DNA of 64,000 nucleotides from NCBI RefSeq assembly GCF_000152805.1, contig NZ_CH902578.1, forward strand, positions 3,921,319-3,985,318, given 5' to 3'. Below, in pieces: positions 8,546-17,614 of this stretch; positions within the stretch are counted from its first letter, which is position 1, and each line of letters begins with the position of its first letter. A program made the translations under genes and the position numbers. The notes beneath the pieces were generated by a model that had not been told where the DNA came from, did not search any database, and was given only the letters and a program-made list of their open reading frames with translations. The stretch comes from Maritimibacter alkaliphilus HTCC2654 (lineage in GTDB: Bacteria > Pseudomonadota > Alphaproteobacteria > Rhodobacterales > Rhodobacteraceae).

Positions 8546-10000
8546 GTGGAAACAGTGGTTCTTTCAAGTGGCATTGGGGCTGAGATGGAACAAGTCGGCG
8601 CAGGTCAGGTCAAACCGTTCACGCTTCCGCGCATCGCCGCGCAGCCGATGGACCGGCTTGGCCTCGTCACGCTGCTGTCGTCGATCTATTTCTTCCAGAT
8701 CTGGGGCCTGACGATGGGCGGCACGCCCCTGCCCGCCGCGCTCCACGCGGTGTTCATGGGGTTGAGCGTCGCAGGCATCGTCATGCCACGCCTGTGGGGC
8801 ATCCTCACGATCAACGCCTTCGCATGGAGCGTGACCTACATCCTCAACTCGCCCGTGGCGTCGAACAACCAGACGACCTCGTTCGCGTTCTCGCTCGTCG
8901 TTCTGGGTGCGCTCTTCTACCTGCGCCCCACCGGGCCGGACGGGCGCGAGGCGTTCTTTCACCGCATCGCCTCGGCGGGGCGGCTGATCCTTCCGGCGAT
9001 GTATTTCTTCGGCATCTACCACAAGATCAACATCGACTTCCTCGACCCGGCGGTGAGCTGCGCGGTCGTGCTGTACAAGGCGCTGACCACGGGTGTCGGG
9101 CTGGGCGACTGGGGGTTCGGGCACTATGGCGCGATCTACGCGACCTTCATCATCGAAGGCATCGCCATGGTCGCCCTGTTCATTCCGCGGCTCAAGACCA
9201 TCGGCATCCTCATCGGCGTGCCGTTCCACATCATCATCGGTTTCACCGGATATGCCTATTACAAGGATTTCTCGACCATCGTTCTGGTGCTCTATGCGCT
9301 TTTCCTGCCGAAAGAGGTGTTCACCAACGCCCATGACGCGCTGGCCCGCTGGACCGGCAGCCGGGACACCGCGCTGAAGATCGGGCGCGGTGCGTTGGTC
9401 CTGTTCGTGCTGGCCTACGTGGCCGCGATGAGCGCGCTCTTCGCCCCGGATCGCCTGATCCCCGAAGACCGCGCCTTCATGCCGTTCTTCGCCGTCTACG
9501 CGCTGGGGTTCTATGCCTTCCTGATCCTTTTCATGCCGCGCGACGGCGGGCGCAAGCAGGGCTATCGCGCGGGCTGGCTGGTGCTTATTCCGCTTCTGTA
9601 CTTCGCGAACGGGTGGAGCCCCTATCTGGGTCTCAAGACCGAAAGCTCGGTCGCCATGTTCTCGAACCTTCACACCGAGGGGGGCGAGACCAATCATCTG
9701 TTCCACGGGGTTCTGCCCTTCGGCGCGTCCTATCAGTCCGACCTCGTGACCCCGATCGCATCCAACAGCCCGCAGTTCGACGCGCGCTACATCGCACCGG
9801 GATATGACCTTGTGCGCTATGAATTGGACCGGATGCTGGCGCTGACCCCGGGGCTGGAGGTGACGGTCGCGACGGCGTCCGGGCCCGTCTCGACCGCATC
9901 GGGCTGGACGAACACCTACCTCTCGCATGGAATCGCGGCGCGGAAATTCCTGACCTTCAAGCCGGTCGACTGGACCCGCCCCAAGGTCTGTTCGCACTGA
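8546..10000 (+). CDS. HTTM-domain (vitamin-K gamma-carboxylase-like) membrane protein
   Basis: A 484-residue integral membrane protein with roughly ten hydrophobic segments. The core around AMYFFGIYHKINIDFLDPAV and the following helices matches the HTTM domain found in bacterial relatives of vitamin-K-dependent gamma-carboxylase. The C-terminal third (about 370-484) is a soluble domain, probably periplasmic. The annotated start is GTG at 8546; an ATG at 8585 is an equally plausible start. Directly downstream on the opposite strand lies a DCC-family thiol oxidoreductase, a frequent partner of HTTM proteins. Substrate unknown. The epoxidase or carboxylase activity of the eukaryotic enzyme should not be assumed. 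Confidence 0.75.
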   Translation: METVVLSSGIGAEMEQVGAGQVKPFTLPRIAAQPMDRLGLVTLLSSIYFFQIWGLTMGGTPLPAALHAVFMGLSVAGIVMPRLWGILTINAFAWSVTYILNSPVASNNQTTSFAFSLVVLGALFYLRPTGPDGREAFFHRIASAGRLILPAMYFFGIYHKINIDFLDPAVSCAVVLYKALTTGVGLGDWGFGHYGAIYATFIIEGIAMVALFIPRLKTIGILIGVPFHIIIGFTGYAYYKDFSTIVLVLYALFLPKEVFTNAHDALARWTGSRDTALKIGRGALVLFVLAYVAAMSALFAPDRLIPEDRAFMPFFAVYALGFYAFLILFMPRDGGRKQGYRAGWLVLIPLLYFANGWSPYLGLKTESSVAMFSNLHTEGGETNHLFHGVLPFGASYQSDLVTPIASNSPQFDARYIAPGYDLVRYELDRMLALTPGLEVTVATASGPVSTASGWTNTYLSHGIAARKFLTFKPVDWTRPKVCSH

Positions 10001-10006
10001 TCTGGG

Positions 10007-10372
10007 TCAGCCCCCGATCTTGCGCCGCCCCATCAGGGTGAGCGTCGCGTTTCGACCCGCTTTCATCACCGGATAAAGCATCCGCGCCACGCGCGGCGAG
10101 CGGAAGATATGCGCGTTCAGCTTGTTGAACGCGCCGGACCCCGTGCTCATGAGCGCCAGCCGATGCACCACCTCGTCCCCGAAGTGGATCGTGTCGCGGT
10201 CGATCAGCGCCATACCCTCGTCCAGATCGAAGCCCGCCTGCGTCACACGGCGCGCCGCCGGGTGATCGCTGCGTGCGTCGATCAGTTCGACAGGCCCGGC
10301 CGCCTCGCGCAGACGCACCATCGCGACATAGCGCGAACAGAAAGGGCAGTCTCCGTCGTAGACGATCTGCAT
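10007..10372 (-). CDS. DCC-family (DUF393) thiol-disulfide oxidoreductase
   Basis: A 121-residue thioredoxin-fold protein of the DCC family. The N-terminus YDGDCPFC carries the defining Asp-Gly-Asp-Cys and a CPFC redox pair (Cys9, Cys12), followed by a DARSDHPA segment typical of the family. The ATG at 10372 starts two bases after the stop of the acyltransferase gene, so the two genes form an operon. It ends seven bases from the convergent HTTM gene. It probably reduces or oxidises a thiol for a membrane partner; the HTTM protein is the obvious candidate by position. Confidence 0.85.
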   Translation of the reverse strand: MQIVYDGDCPFCSRYVAMVRLREAAGPVELIDARSDHPAARRVTQAGFDLDEGMALIDRDTIHFGDEVVHRLALMSTGSGAFNKLNAHIFRSPRVARMLYPVMKAGRNATLTLMGRRKIGG

Positions 10373-10374
10373 GG

Positions 10375-11451
10375 TCACTCCACCATGGCGCGTTTGGGTG
10401 CGCCGCTTCCGGACAGGCCCCGCCGCAATGCATGCCGGGCCGGCATTTCGACCGCGCGGTAGGACAGGTCGGCGATGACACAAACGACCAAGACCGCGAT
10501 CAGGGCCAAGGGCAGCGTCGCCGCATCGCCCAGTCTGGCCAGCGCCATGATCGCAAACCAGTGCCAAAGGTAAAGCCCGAAACTCAGACGTCCGAGGGTC
10601 AGGAGCGGGCGAGTGGACAGAAGCCGCGCCAACGGCCCGTGCCCCGCAGCGACGCCGACGATCAAAAGCACGCTCGCGCCGAGCAGAAAGAACGGCGGCA
10701 GGTTCAGGGCGATACCGCCGATCAGACCCGCTGCGGCGATCCACTGAAATCGCGTCGCGGTGCCGTCGGCCAAGGGGGCGCCGCGCAGGCACCGCCAGAG
10801 ACCGGCCCCGATGAAGAACCCCGACAGCGCACGCAGCGGTGCGCGCCCGTCATAGACGTGGAAGCCGCCCCAGAGGGCCTGCATCGCCAGATAGCCGCCG
10901 ACCCCGACCGCGATCAGCACGAGCGCACCGCGCATCGAGCGCAGCAATCCGGCAGCGATTAGAAGCGGAAACGCGAGATAAGCGACAATTTCGGCGCTGA
11001 TCGACCAGGCCGGCGGCACCGGCGCCGCGCAGGCCAGCGGCCCCCATGTGAAACTCAACGTCGCGAGTTGGGGCAGACAACCCGCATAGGCACCCGCCCC
11101 CGCCGCACCGAAGAGAACGGGCGCCATCGCGAACCAGACCAGATGCACGACCATGTGCAGCGGCCAGAGCCGGGCCACGCGGGCCGCGAAGAACGCGCGC
11201 AACGTGGCGCTCCCCTCTGCGATCCGGTCGGCATAGACATGGGCGATCACCCAGCCGGACAGCACGAAAAACACGTCCACGAACACCCAGCCGGAGCCGA
11301 AGAACCCCGGCAGGCGCGCGGTAAGCGTGGACAGCCCCGGCACGTGATGCAGGTGGTAAAGGCACACGGACAGCGCCGCCAGCCCGCGAAACCCTTCGAA
11401 CGGGGCGAGCAGCCGGGGGGTGCGTGGCACCGATGTTCGGTCCGTCGACAT
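10375..11451 (-). CDS. Acyltransferase-3 family membrane protein (OafA/YrhL-like)
   Basis: A 358-residue membrane acyltransferase with about ten transmembrane helices. These proteins transfer acetyl or other acyl groups to sugars of O-antigen, exopolysaccharide or other envelope glycans. The family N-terminus GFRGLAALSVCLYHLHHV, with its catalytic-type His, and VFVDVFFVLSGWVIAHVY are clear. It is the first gene of a two-gene operon with the DCC protein. No SGNH domain is attached. The glycan target cannot be inferred from neighbours. Confidence 0.9.
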   Translation of the reverse strand: MSTDRTSVPRTPRLLAPFEGFRGLAALSVCLYHLHHVPGLSTLTARLPGFFGSGWVFVDVFFVLSGWVIAHVYADRIAEGSATLRAFFAARVARLWPLHMVVHLVWFAMAPVLFGAAGAGAYAGCLPQLATLSFTWGPLACAAPVPPAWSISAEIVAYLAFPLLIAAGLLRSMRGALVLIAVGVGGYLAMQALWGGFHVYDGRAPLRALSGFFIGAGLWRCLRGAPLADGTATRFQWIAAAGLIGGIALNLPPFFLLGASVLLIVGVAAGHGPLARLLSTRPLLTLGRLSFGLYLWHWFAIMALARLGDAATLPLALIAVLVVCVIADLSYRAVEMPARHALRRGLSGSGAPKRAMVE

Positions 11452-11533
11452 GCCCCGTGGTTAGGCACCAAATCGGACAATGTTGTGGCGAAATTCCGGG
11501 CCACCCCCACAAATTGTGCAACATCACGGCCAG

Positions 11534-11561
11534 TTGACGCGTTTGTTCTTTGAAATAGAAC
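11534..11561 (+). promoter_or_regulatory. Sigma-70-type promoter of the LexA-box gene
   Basis: TTGACG (11534-11539), a 16-base spacer and TAGAAC (11556-11561) form a good -35/-10 pair. The predicted transcription start falls on the LexA box immediately downstream, so bound repressor would occlude initiation. Confidence 0.6.
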
Positions 11562-11567
11562 ACGCAT

Positions 11568-11582
11568 GTTCTATATTTGTTC
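11568..11582 (+). promoter_or_regulatory. LexA (SOS) box upstream of small two-repeat gene
   Basis: Exact GTTC-N7-GTTC match to the alphaproteobacterial LexA operator, placed just after the -10 element and 23 bp before the ATG at 11605. Extra AGAAC/GTTCT half-sites at 11545-11572 surround it, which may strengthen binding. Confidence 0.8.
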
Positions 11583-11604
11583 TCATCTGATGGGAGAACG
11601 TGCC

Positions 11605-11889
11605 ATGTATGAGACCAATCCCCTGCCCCCGACCGACAAACAGTTGGGCTATGCCCGTGCCATCGCGCGCAAGCTGGACATGCCGATCCCGCGTGCCAGT
11701 CTTGAAACGCGGCAGGCCTTGTCGAGCTGGATCGACCGCAACCGCCAGCGCAGCGCCACGCAGGGCGTCGCCACGTCGCGTCAGGTCGCCTTTGCCGAGA
11801 AGCTGGCGCGGATCAAACGCCGCGCGATCCCGGACGAGTGTTTTCGCGATGCGGGGCTGATGAGCCGCTGGATCGACGCCAACAAGTAA
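11605..11889 (+). CDS. Small two-repeat protein, probable SOS-regulated gene of unknown function
   Basis: A 94-residue basic protein I do not recognise by name. Residues 10-46 and 57-93 are two copies of a 37-residue repeat that align without gaps. Each begins T-x-[KR]-Q, continues with [YF]A and [IL]AR, has an IP in the middle and ends S-x-WID-x-N. Each repeat looks like a small helical module, possibly for nucleic-acid or protein binding. The ATG at 11605 has GGGAG upstream. An earlier ATG at 11567 would put the LexA box inside the gene and is rejected. The stop abuts the stop of the convergent AbrB-type gene. A DNA-damage role is inferred only from the LexA box. Confidence 0.8.
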   Translation: MYETNPLPPTDKQLGYARAIARKLDMPIPRASLETRQALSSWIDRNRQRSATQGVATSRQVAFAEKLARIKRRAIPDECFRDAGLMSRWIDANK

Positions 11890-12957
11890 TCAGGGCGCGA
11901 ACCAGTTCATCTTTCGCACGACGGCCAGTTCCACCACCGTCGCCACGATCCGCACGAGGTGATGGAGCGTCACGAAGGTCGGATTGGCCGCCAGCGACAG
12001 CGCGATCAGGCTCATCTCGGTGACGCCGCCGGGGGCGAAACTGATGATGAGCGTCTCGAGGCTGAAATCGGTGAGCCGCGCGACGATCAGGGAAAGGATC
12101 GCGCCGATCCCCAGCATCGACGCCCCGGACAGAAGCGACAGGCCCAGACCCGAGATCATCATCCGGCGGGTGATGCCGACGAAGCGCAGGCCGAGGCTGA
12201 TGCCGACGACGACCTGCGCCGAGGCGACCAGCCAGCCCGGAATGTTCAGATCGACGATGCCGGTCGCCGTCGCCACACCGACGAGGAACAGCGGCCCGGC
12301 AAGTTGCGAGGCCGGAAGCTTGACCTTGCCGCCCAGCCAGACGCCCGCGACGGAGAACAGCATGACGAGCACCACGTCGAGCCAGATCGCGGGATCGGCG
12401 GATGTGGTGAGGCCCGCGGCGGAGCCGACCGGCTCCCCTTCGTAGATCGAGATCGCGAAGGGCAGGACCGCGACGACCACGATGATCCGAAGGAATTGCA
12501 GGATTGTCAGGACGCGGATGTCGGCCCCCGCATCCTCGCCGAACGCGATGGATTCCAGCAGACCGCCCGGTGAGCCGGAGTAATAGGCCGTCGCCCGGTC
12601 CAGCTTACCAACCTTGCGGAAGATCAGGTAGTTCGCGCTATGTGCGAGGACGACGAACAGCAGGATCGCCGGAATGCTGACCAGAAGCTTCGGCGCGAGC
12701 GTCAGAAGGTCGGGCGACACCTGCGCCCCGATCATCACGCCGATGACACCGACGAACAATTGCCGGAACGGGAGCGGATAGCTGTAGCCTTGGGGAAACC
12801 TGTCACCGAAAGCCATCGCTCCGGCGGCGGCCATGATGAGACTGCCCAGCATGAAGGGCAGCGGCGTTCCGATCCACTGGAACAGGAAACCCGCCGCTCC
12901 GCCCAGCGCAAGAAGGCCCGAAGTGAACAGGTTATGCCGGAGCGAAGGGATACGCAT
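11890..12957 (-). CDS. AbrB-family membrane protein (putative ammonia monooxygenase family)
   Basis: A 355-residue, roughly ten-helix membrane protein. It belongs to the family annotated AbrB or, misleadingly, putative ammonia monooxygenase. The internal duplication is visible: GTPLPFMLGSLIMA in the first half matches LPASQLAGPLFLVGVATAT in the second, and SGSPGGLLESIAFGED matches FAPGGVTEMSLIALSL. These SPGG/APGG loops suggest a transporter-like inverted-repeat architecture. Function is not established for the family. It lies downstream of the GntR regulator on the same strand after 55 bp, so it may be cotranscribed with the ABC operon. Confidence 0.8.
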   Translation of the reverse strand: MRIPSLRHNLFTSGLLALGGAAGFLFQWIGTPLPFMLGSLIMAAAGAMAFGDRFPQGYSYPLPFRQLFVGVIGVMIGAQVSPDLLTLAPKLLVSIPAILLFVVLAHSANYLIFRKVGKLDRATAYYSGSPGGLLESIAFGEDAGADIRVLTILQFLRIIVVVAVLPFAISIYEGEPVGSAAGLTTSADPAIWLDVVLVMLFSVAGVWLGGKVKLPASQLAGPLFLVGVATATGIVDLNIPGWLVASAQVVVGISLGLRFVGITRRMMISGLGLSLLSGASMLGIGAILSLIVARLTDFSLETLIISFAPGGVTEMSLIALSLAANPTFVTLHHLVRIVATVVELAVVRKMNWFAP

Positions 12958-13012
12958 GGCGTGAGGTATAGGCCCATATCCGGCAGGCGCAATGCAAGTT
13001 TGGCCGGGCGGA

Positions 13013-13786
13013 TCAGTCGGTCAGGAACCGTTTCAGCGAATAGGCCTCCTGCCCTTCCATGAGCGGGCCTGCGGTCTGCATATGCGCCTTCATGATCGCG
13101 CGCGCGGCCTTGCCGTCGCCCTGATCCAGCGCGTCGAGCAGGCGGGTCTGATAATCGACGCCGCGCGACCACAGGTCGTGGTTGATGGGGGTGTAGAGCT
13201 TTCGATAGACCGTGATGTCGGTCAGGATCGACAGCATGAAGCCGATGAGGAACGATAGAAGCGGGTTGGTGCTTTGATCGGCCAGAAGCTTGTGGAACCG
13301 CAGCGTCGCGATGTGCTGGTCCCGTTCTTCGTCATCCGTCGTCGCGGGTTCGGAATAGGAGGCGAGGATGGTGCGCAGTTCGCCCAGAACACAGGGGTTC
13401 AGATTGCCCGCCAGATCGGCCACAAGCTCGGGTTCGAGCACGCGGCGGATCTGGTAGATGTCCGAAATCGTCAGATCCTTGAAGTAGAAATAGTTCGCAA
13501 GCAGCGCCTCGGCCCGTTCGGGCGAGGGTTCGTGAACGAAGGTGCCTCCGCCCGGCCCGGTGCGCGATTTCACAAGGCCCTGCGCATCCAGAAGGCGCAG
13601 GGCTTCGCGGATCGTGCCCTTGGCCATGCCGAACCGCTCGATCAGTTCCGGCTCGGACGGCAGCCGATCTCCGGGCTGCAACCCTTCCTTCACGATGAAG
13701 GTCTTGATCGCCTCGGCCACCTGCGCCGGGCGGCTCAGGCGCACGGCGTCCTTAGAGGGGGTGGAAGCAGGCGGCAAACTGGTCAT
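13013..13786 (-). CDS. GntR/FadR-family transcriptional regulator
   Basis: A 257-residue regulator with an N-terminal winged helix (about 17-85; GDRLPSEPELIERFGMAKGTIREALRLL) and a C-terminal helical FCD effector domain containing the metal-binding-type His residues. It is the distal gene of the ABC transporter operon. Its annotated start overlaps the end of the upstream ATPase gene by 35 bp; no better Met exists, although a GTG lies 14 codons in. The twin palindromes between the substrate-binding-protein gene and the DUF1028 gene are the natural candidate operators, which would make this the local substrate-responsive repressor. Confidence 0.9.
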   Translation of the reverse strand: MTSLPPASTPSKDAVRLSRPAQVAEAIKTFIVKEGLQPGDRLPSEPELIERFGMAKGTIREALRLLDAQGLVKSRTGPGGGTFVHEPSPERAEALLANYFYFKDLTISDIYQIRRVLEPELVADLAGNLNPCVLGELRTILASYSEPATTDDEERDQHIATLRFHKLLADQSTNPLLSFLIGFMLSILTDITVYRKLYTPINHDLWSRGVDYQTRLLDALDQGDGKAARAIMKAHMQTAGPLMEGQEAYSLKRFLTD

Positions 13787-14705
13787 CTCCGACTTGTTCT
13801 AGCGCGGGGTCACGGTCGCGGCAAATCTCGGTCGCGCGCGGGCAGCGGGTGGCGAAGGCGCAGCCCGGCGGCGGGTTCAGCGGGTCGGGCAGTTCGCTGT
13901 CCTTCTGTTCGGGCGCGGTGAGCGGGCGACCCACGACCGGGGCGCTGTCGGCGAGCAGCTTGGTATAGGGGTGGCGCGGGTTCGAGAACACCTCTTCCGC
14001 CCGCCCGATCTCGACCACCGCGCCGAAGTAAAGCACGACGATCCGGTCCGACACGGCCTCGACCACGGCGAGGTCGTGGGAAATGAACAGGTAGGTCAGG
14101 TTGAACTCGCTCTTGAGGCGGCGCATGAGGTTCAGAACCTGCGCCTGCACCGACACGTCGAGCGCCGAGACGGGTTCGTCCAGAATTATGATCCGGGGGC
14201 TTGCCGCCAGTGCCCGCGCAATGCCGATGCGCTGTGCCTGCCCGCCGGAAAACTCGTGCGGATAGCGTTCGAGGAATTCGGGGCGCAGATTGACGCTGTC
14301 GAAAATCTCGTCGATCCGTGCATCGCGCTCGGCCCGGTTCATGCCGTAAAGCCGTTTGAGCGGCGCTTCCATGATCTGCTTGATCGTCTTGCGCGGGTTC
14401 AGCGACGACACCGGATCCTGGAACATGTACTGGATCAGCCGCCCGAACGCCGCCGGGTCGGCATTGTCCAATGCCTTGCCTTCGATCTCGATACTCCCCT
14501 CGGTCGGCTCCAGCAGCCCCACCAGCATCCGGGCAAGCGTGGATTTGCCGCAGCCGGATTCCCCCACGATGCCAAGGGTTTCGCCGGTCTGCACCTCGAA
14601 CGACATGGGCCGGATGGCGCGCACGCCGGGGTGCTGCCCGCCGAACAGGCCGCCGGAGATGGAAAACGTCTTGGCGAGGTTGTCGACTTTGAGTGCAGCG
14701 GTCAT
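13752..14705 (-). CDS. Oligopeptide-type ABC transporter ATP-binding protein (DppF/OppF)
   Basis: A 317-residue nucleotide-binding subunit of an Opp/Dpp-type importer. Walker A GESGCGKST, signature SGGQAQRIGIARAL, Walker B IILDEPVSALD and the switch HDLAVVEAVSDR are intact. The C-terminal oligopeptide extension with PGCAFATRCPRA carries the cysteine motif typical of this subfamily. It starts at 14705, overlapping the permease-ATPase fusion by four bases, and pairs with the second ATPase domain inside that fusion. Substrate is likely a peptide or an amide-type compound given the divergent amidohydrolase. Confidence 0.93.
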   Translation of the reverse strand: MTAALKVDNLAKTFSISGGLFGGQHPGVRAIRPMSFEVQTGETLGIVGESGCGKSTLARMLVGLLEPTEGSIEIEGKALDNADPAAFGRLIQYMFQDPVSSLNPRKTIKQIMEAPLKRLYGMNRAERDARIDEIFDSVNLRPEFLERYPHEFSGGQAQRIGIARALAASPRIIILDEPVSALDVSVQAQVLNLMRRLKSEFNLTYLFISHDLAVVEAVSDRIVVLYFGAVVEIGRAEEVFSNPRHPYTKLLADSAPVVGRPLTAPEQKDSELPDPLNPPPGCAFATRCPRATEICRDRDPALEQVGDDQFAACFHPL

Positions 14706-16567
14706 GCGACCTCCTCCTCGGGATGGATGCAACGCACCTTGTGGGTGCCACCTTCGAGCGCGATCTCGCCTTGCGTGCAGGCTTCCGTCGCCTTGTCGCA
14801 ACGCGGTGCGAAGGCGCAGCCCGGCGGCAGGTCCGACACGATGGGCGGCAGGCCCGGGATCGCGGCCAGTTCGCGTTTGCCGCCGCCCAGTTCCGGCACG
14901 CAGGCCATGAGCCGCGCGGTATAGGGATGGGCGGGTTTGTCGAGGATGTCGGCGGTCGTCCCCTCTTCGACGATCCGCCCGCCATACATCACCGCCACCC
15001 GGTCGCAAAGCTGCGCGACCACGCCGAAGTCGTGCGTGATGAACACGATGGCAAGGCCGCGTTCCCGCCTGAGATCGTCCAGCAGCGACAGGATCTGCGC
15101 CTGCACGGTCACGTCGAGCGCGGTTGTCGGTTCGTCCGCGATGATGACCTCGGGATCGTTGGCCAGCGCCATGGCGATGCCGACCCGCTGTCGCATCCCG
15201 CCCGACATTTCATGCGGGTAGTTCCTGATCCGGCTTTCCGGGTTAGGGATGCGCACGGATTTCAGCAACTCGATCGCGCGGCGGTCCAGCTCCTTGTCCG
15301 ACACCTTGTGGTGCACGCTGATCGCCTCTTTCAACTGGTCGCCCACGCGGTAGAGCGGGTGCAGCGTGGAAAGCGGGTCCTGAAAGATATAGGCGACGTT
15401 GTCCCCGCGTTTCTGGCGCAGCCTCTCGAACGGCATGTCGAGCAGATCCTCGCCTTCATAACGCACCGCACCGCCCGTCACGACACCCGGCGGCGACGGG
15501 ACTAGGCCCATGACCGAAAGCGCGGTGACCGACTTGCCGGAGCCGGATTCGCCGATCACGCCCAGACATTCGCCGGGGTTCACGTAAAGCGACACCTCGT
15601 TCACCGCCTTGTAGATGCGCGGCCCGATGTGGAACTGGGTGGATAGGCGTTGCAGGTTCAGGATGCCCTTCCGGTCATCGGCCGGCACGTCGCCGCCCCG
15701 GTTCACGAGCGTCTGCGCGCGCGGCCGCGTGAGCGCACCGGACCGAAGGCGGGGGTCGAGCGCATCGCGCACCCCGTCGCCCAACAGGTTGATCGACATG
15801 ACGATAAGGAAAATCATGATGCCGGGGATGATCGACGTATGCGGATCGGTGATAAGCTGCGAGCGCGCCTCGCCCAACATCGAGCCGAGATCGGCCTGCG
15901 GCGGCTGGCTGCCGAGACCGAGGAACGACAGCCCGGCGGTCTCGAGGATCATCCAGCCCACGGTCGTGGACATGGCGATCACGATGGTCGACAGCACGTT
16001 CGGCAAAAGCTCGGTCAGGATGATGCGCGTGTGCCCCATACCGGCAAGGCGCGCGGCGTCGATGAACTCCCGCCCGGCGAGCGAGACGGTCACGCCGCGG
16101 ATGTTGCGCGCGAAGAACGGGATGTTCACGGCGGCTACCGCGATCAGCGCGTTGAACAGACCGGGGCCGAGGGCGGCGACGATCGCGAGCGCCAACAGGA
16201 TATAGGGGAACGCCATCAACATATCGACGCCGCGCATGATGATGTTGTCGGTGCGCCCGCCGAAATAGCCCGCGACGATCCCGATGGCCGAACCGATGGT
16301 GCCCGCGATCAGGGCGGCGAAGATGCCCACGGCCAAGGACACGCGCGTGCCGTAAAGCAGACGCGACAGCAGATCGCGCCCCAGATGGTCGGTGCCCAGA
16401 AGGTGCCCGTCCGAGAACGGGGTCATGAAACGGTCGGCGGTGTTGGTCACGTCCGGGTCCTGAAGCGGCAGGATCGGCGTCACGATGACCAAGAGCAGGA
16501 TGATCCCCAGCACCACCGCGCCGAGCGCGGCCAGACGGTTGCGAAAGAGAAGCTTCAGAAACGTCAT
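14702..16567 (-). CDS. Fused ABC permease (DppC-like) and ATP-binding protein (DppD-like)
   Basis: A 621-residue protein joining two subunits that are usually separate. Residues about 1-285 are a DppC-type permease with the [15 protein letters not shown] signature and the EAA loop ending in [10 protein letters not shown]-type sequence. Residues about 310-621 are a DppD-type ATPase with Walker [10 protein letters not shown], signature [15 protein letters not shown], Walker B DEPTTALD and the C-terminal [10 protein letters not shown] motif. The frame is continuous with no stop between the domains. The start at 16567 overlaps DppB by four bases (ATGA). The fusion fixes permease-to-ATPase stoichiometry; similar fusions occur in some proteobacteria. 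Confidence 0.92.
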   Translation of the reverse strand: MTFLKLLFRNRLAALGAVVLGIILLLVIVTPILPLQDPDVTNTADRFMTPFSDGHLLGTDHLGRDLLSRLLYGTRVSLAVGIFAALIAGTIGSAIGIVAGYFGGRTDNIIMRGVDMLMAFPYILLALAIVAALGPGLFNALIAVAAVNIPFFARNIRGVTVSLAGREFIDAARLAGMGHTRIILTELLPNVLSTIVIAMSTTVGWMILETAGLSFLGLGSQPPQADLGSMLGEARSQLITDPHTSIIPGIMIFLIVMSINLLGDGVRDALDPRLRSGALTRPRAQTLVNRGGDVPADDRKGILNLQRLSTQFHIGPRIYKAVNEVSLYVNPGECLGVIGESGSGKSVTALSVMGLVPSPPGVVTGGAVRYEGEDLLDMPFERLRQKRGDNVAYIFQDPLSTLHPLYRVGDQLKEAISVHHKVSDKELDRRAIELLKSVRIPNPESRIRNYPHEMSGGMRQRVGIAMALANDPEVIIADEPTTALDVTVQAQILSLLDDLRRERGLAIVFITHDFGVVAQLCDRVAVMYGGRIVEEGTTADILDKPAHPYTARLMACVPELGGGKRELAAIPGLPPIVSDLPPGCAFAPRCDKATEACTQGEIALEGGTHKVRCIHPEEEVA

Positions 16568-17511
16568 GTCTTGATCCTCGGGTCGAGGATGGACTGGGCC
16601 ACGTCCACGCAGATGTTGAAAAAGACGTAGCACGCCGCGACGAAGACGACGCCGCCCTGCACCAGAAGGATGTCACGGGTCAGGATCGCGTCCACCAGCA
16701 TCCGTCCCACGCCGGGCCACTGGAACACGATCTCGATGAAGACCGAACCGGACAGGACGAAGCCCGCCTGAATGCCGAGCACGGGGATGATACTGACCAT
16801 CGCGGCGCGCAGGGCGTGACCGTAAAGCACCCGCCGCTCGCCGACCCCCTTGGCGCGTGCCGTTCGGATGTAGTCCTGCCTGAGCACTTCGAGCATGGCC
16901 GACCGGCTGAGGCGCGCGACGACGCCAGTGGCGACGACGGCCAGCGCAATGGCGGGCATGACGAGGTGACGCAGAAGGTCGGGCAGATCGCCCCCGCCGT
17001 AGATCGCGAACATGCCGGAGGCGGGCAGCCAGCGCAGGTTCACCGCGAAGGTCAGGATCATCATCATGCCGAGGAAGAAACTGGGCACGGAAATGCCGAT
17101 CAGCACGACGAAGGTGATCGCCTTGTCCGCGAAGCCGTATTGGCGCGAGGCCGATACGACACCGGCGAGGATGCCCAGAAGCGAACAGAGCACCCAGGCC
17201 GTCCCGGCCAGAATGAGCGTCGCATTGAAGCGTTCGAGAATTTCGTCGATCACCGGGCGGTTCAGGCTGAACGAGCGTCCGAAGTCGCCCGTCAGCATAT
17301 TGCCGAGCCAGATGAAATACCGCGATATCAGGGGCTTATCCAAACCGAGGTCACGGTTGATCTTGGCCACGTTTTCGGGCGTCGCGTAGCTGCCCAGAAT
17401 GGCGGTGGCCGGGTCACCGGGGATCATGGCCATGATGAGAAACACGATGATCGTGATGCCAAGCAGCACCGGGATCGCCGAAATCAGTCGCTTGAGGATA
17501 TAGCTGCCCAT
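16564..17511 (-). CDS. Oligopeptide-type ABC transporter permease (DppB-like)
   Basis: A 315-residue inner-membrane permease with six predicted helices. It shows the DppB N-terminus LKRLISAIPVLLGITIIVF, the DLGLDKPL segment, and the EAA-type coupling loop RQDYIRTARAKGVGERRV that docks on the ATPases. It is the second gene of the operon, separated from the substrate-binding protein by a strong hairpin and followed by the permease-ATPase fusion with a four-base overlap. It imports whatever the adjacent binding protein presents. Confidence 0.93.
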   Translation of the reverse strand: MGSYILKRLISAIPVLLGITIIVFLIMAMIPGDPATAILGSYATPENVAKINRDLGLDKPLISRYFIWLGNMLTGDFGRSFSLNRPVIDEILERFNATLILAGTAWVLCSLLGILAGVVSASRQYGFADKAITFVVLIGISVPSFFLGMMMILTFAVNLRWLPASGMFAIYGGGDLPDLLRHLVMPAIALAVVATGVVARLSRSAMLEVLRQDYIRTARAKGVGERRVLYGHALRAAMVSIIPVLGIQAGFVLSGSVFIEIVFQWPGVGRMLVDAILTRDILLVQGGVVFVAACYVFFNICVDVAQSILDPRIKT

Positions 17512-17570
17512 GGCGGCCTCCGCTCATGCGCCCAGCGCGGGCCATGTGTGTGAGGTGTGGCGAAAGGGTC

Positions 17571-17600
17571 GGGCGGGACCGGGGAGGATCGGTCCCGCCC
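17571..17600 (-). terminator. Intercistronic hairpin between binding-protein and permease genes
   Basis: An 11-bp perfect stem (GGGCGGGACCG paired with CGGTCCCGCCC) with an 8-base loop lies between the SBP stop and the DppB start. It has no U-tract. Such hairpins commonly stabilise or partly terminate the upstream binding-protein message so that it exceeds the membrane subunits. Confidence 0.7.
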
Positions 17601-17614
17601 TGTTCAGGTGAAGA

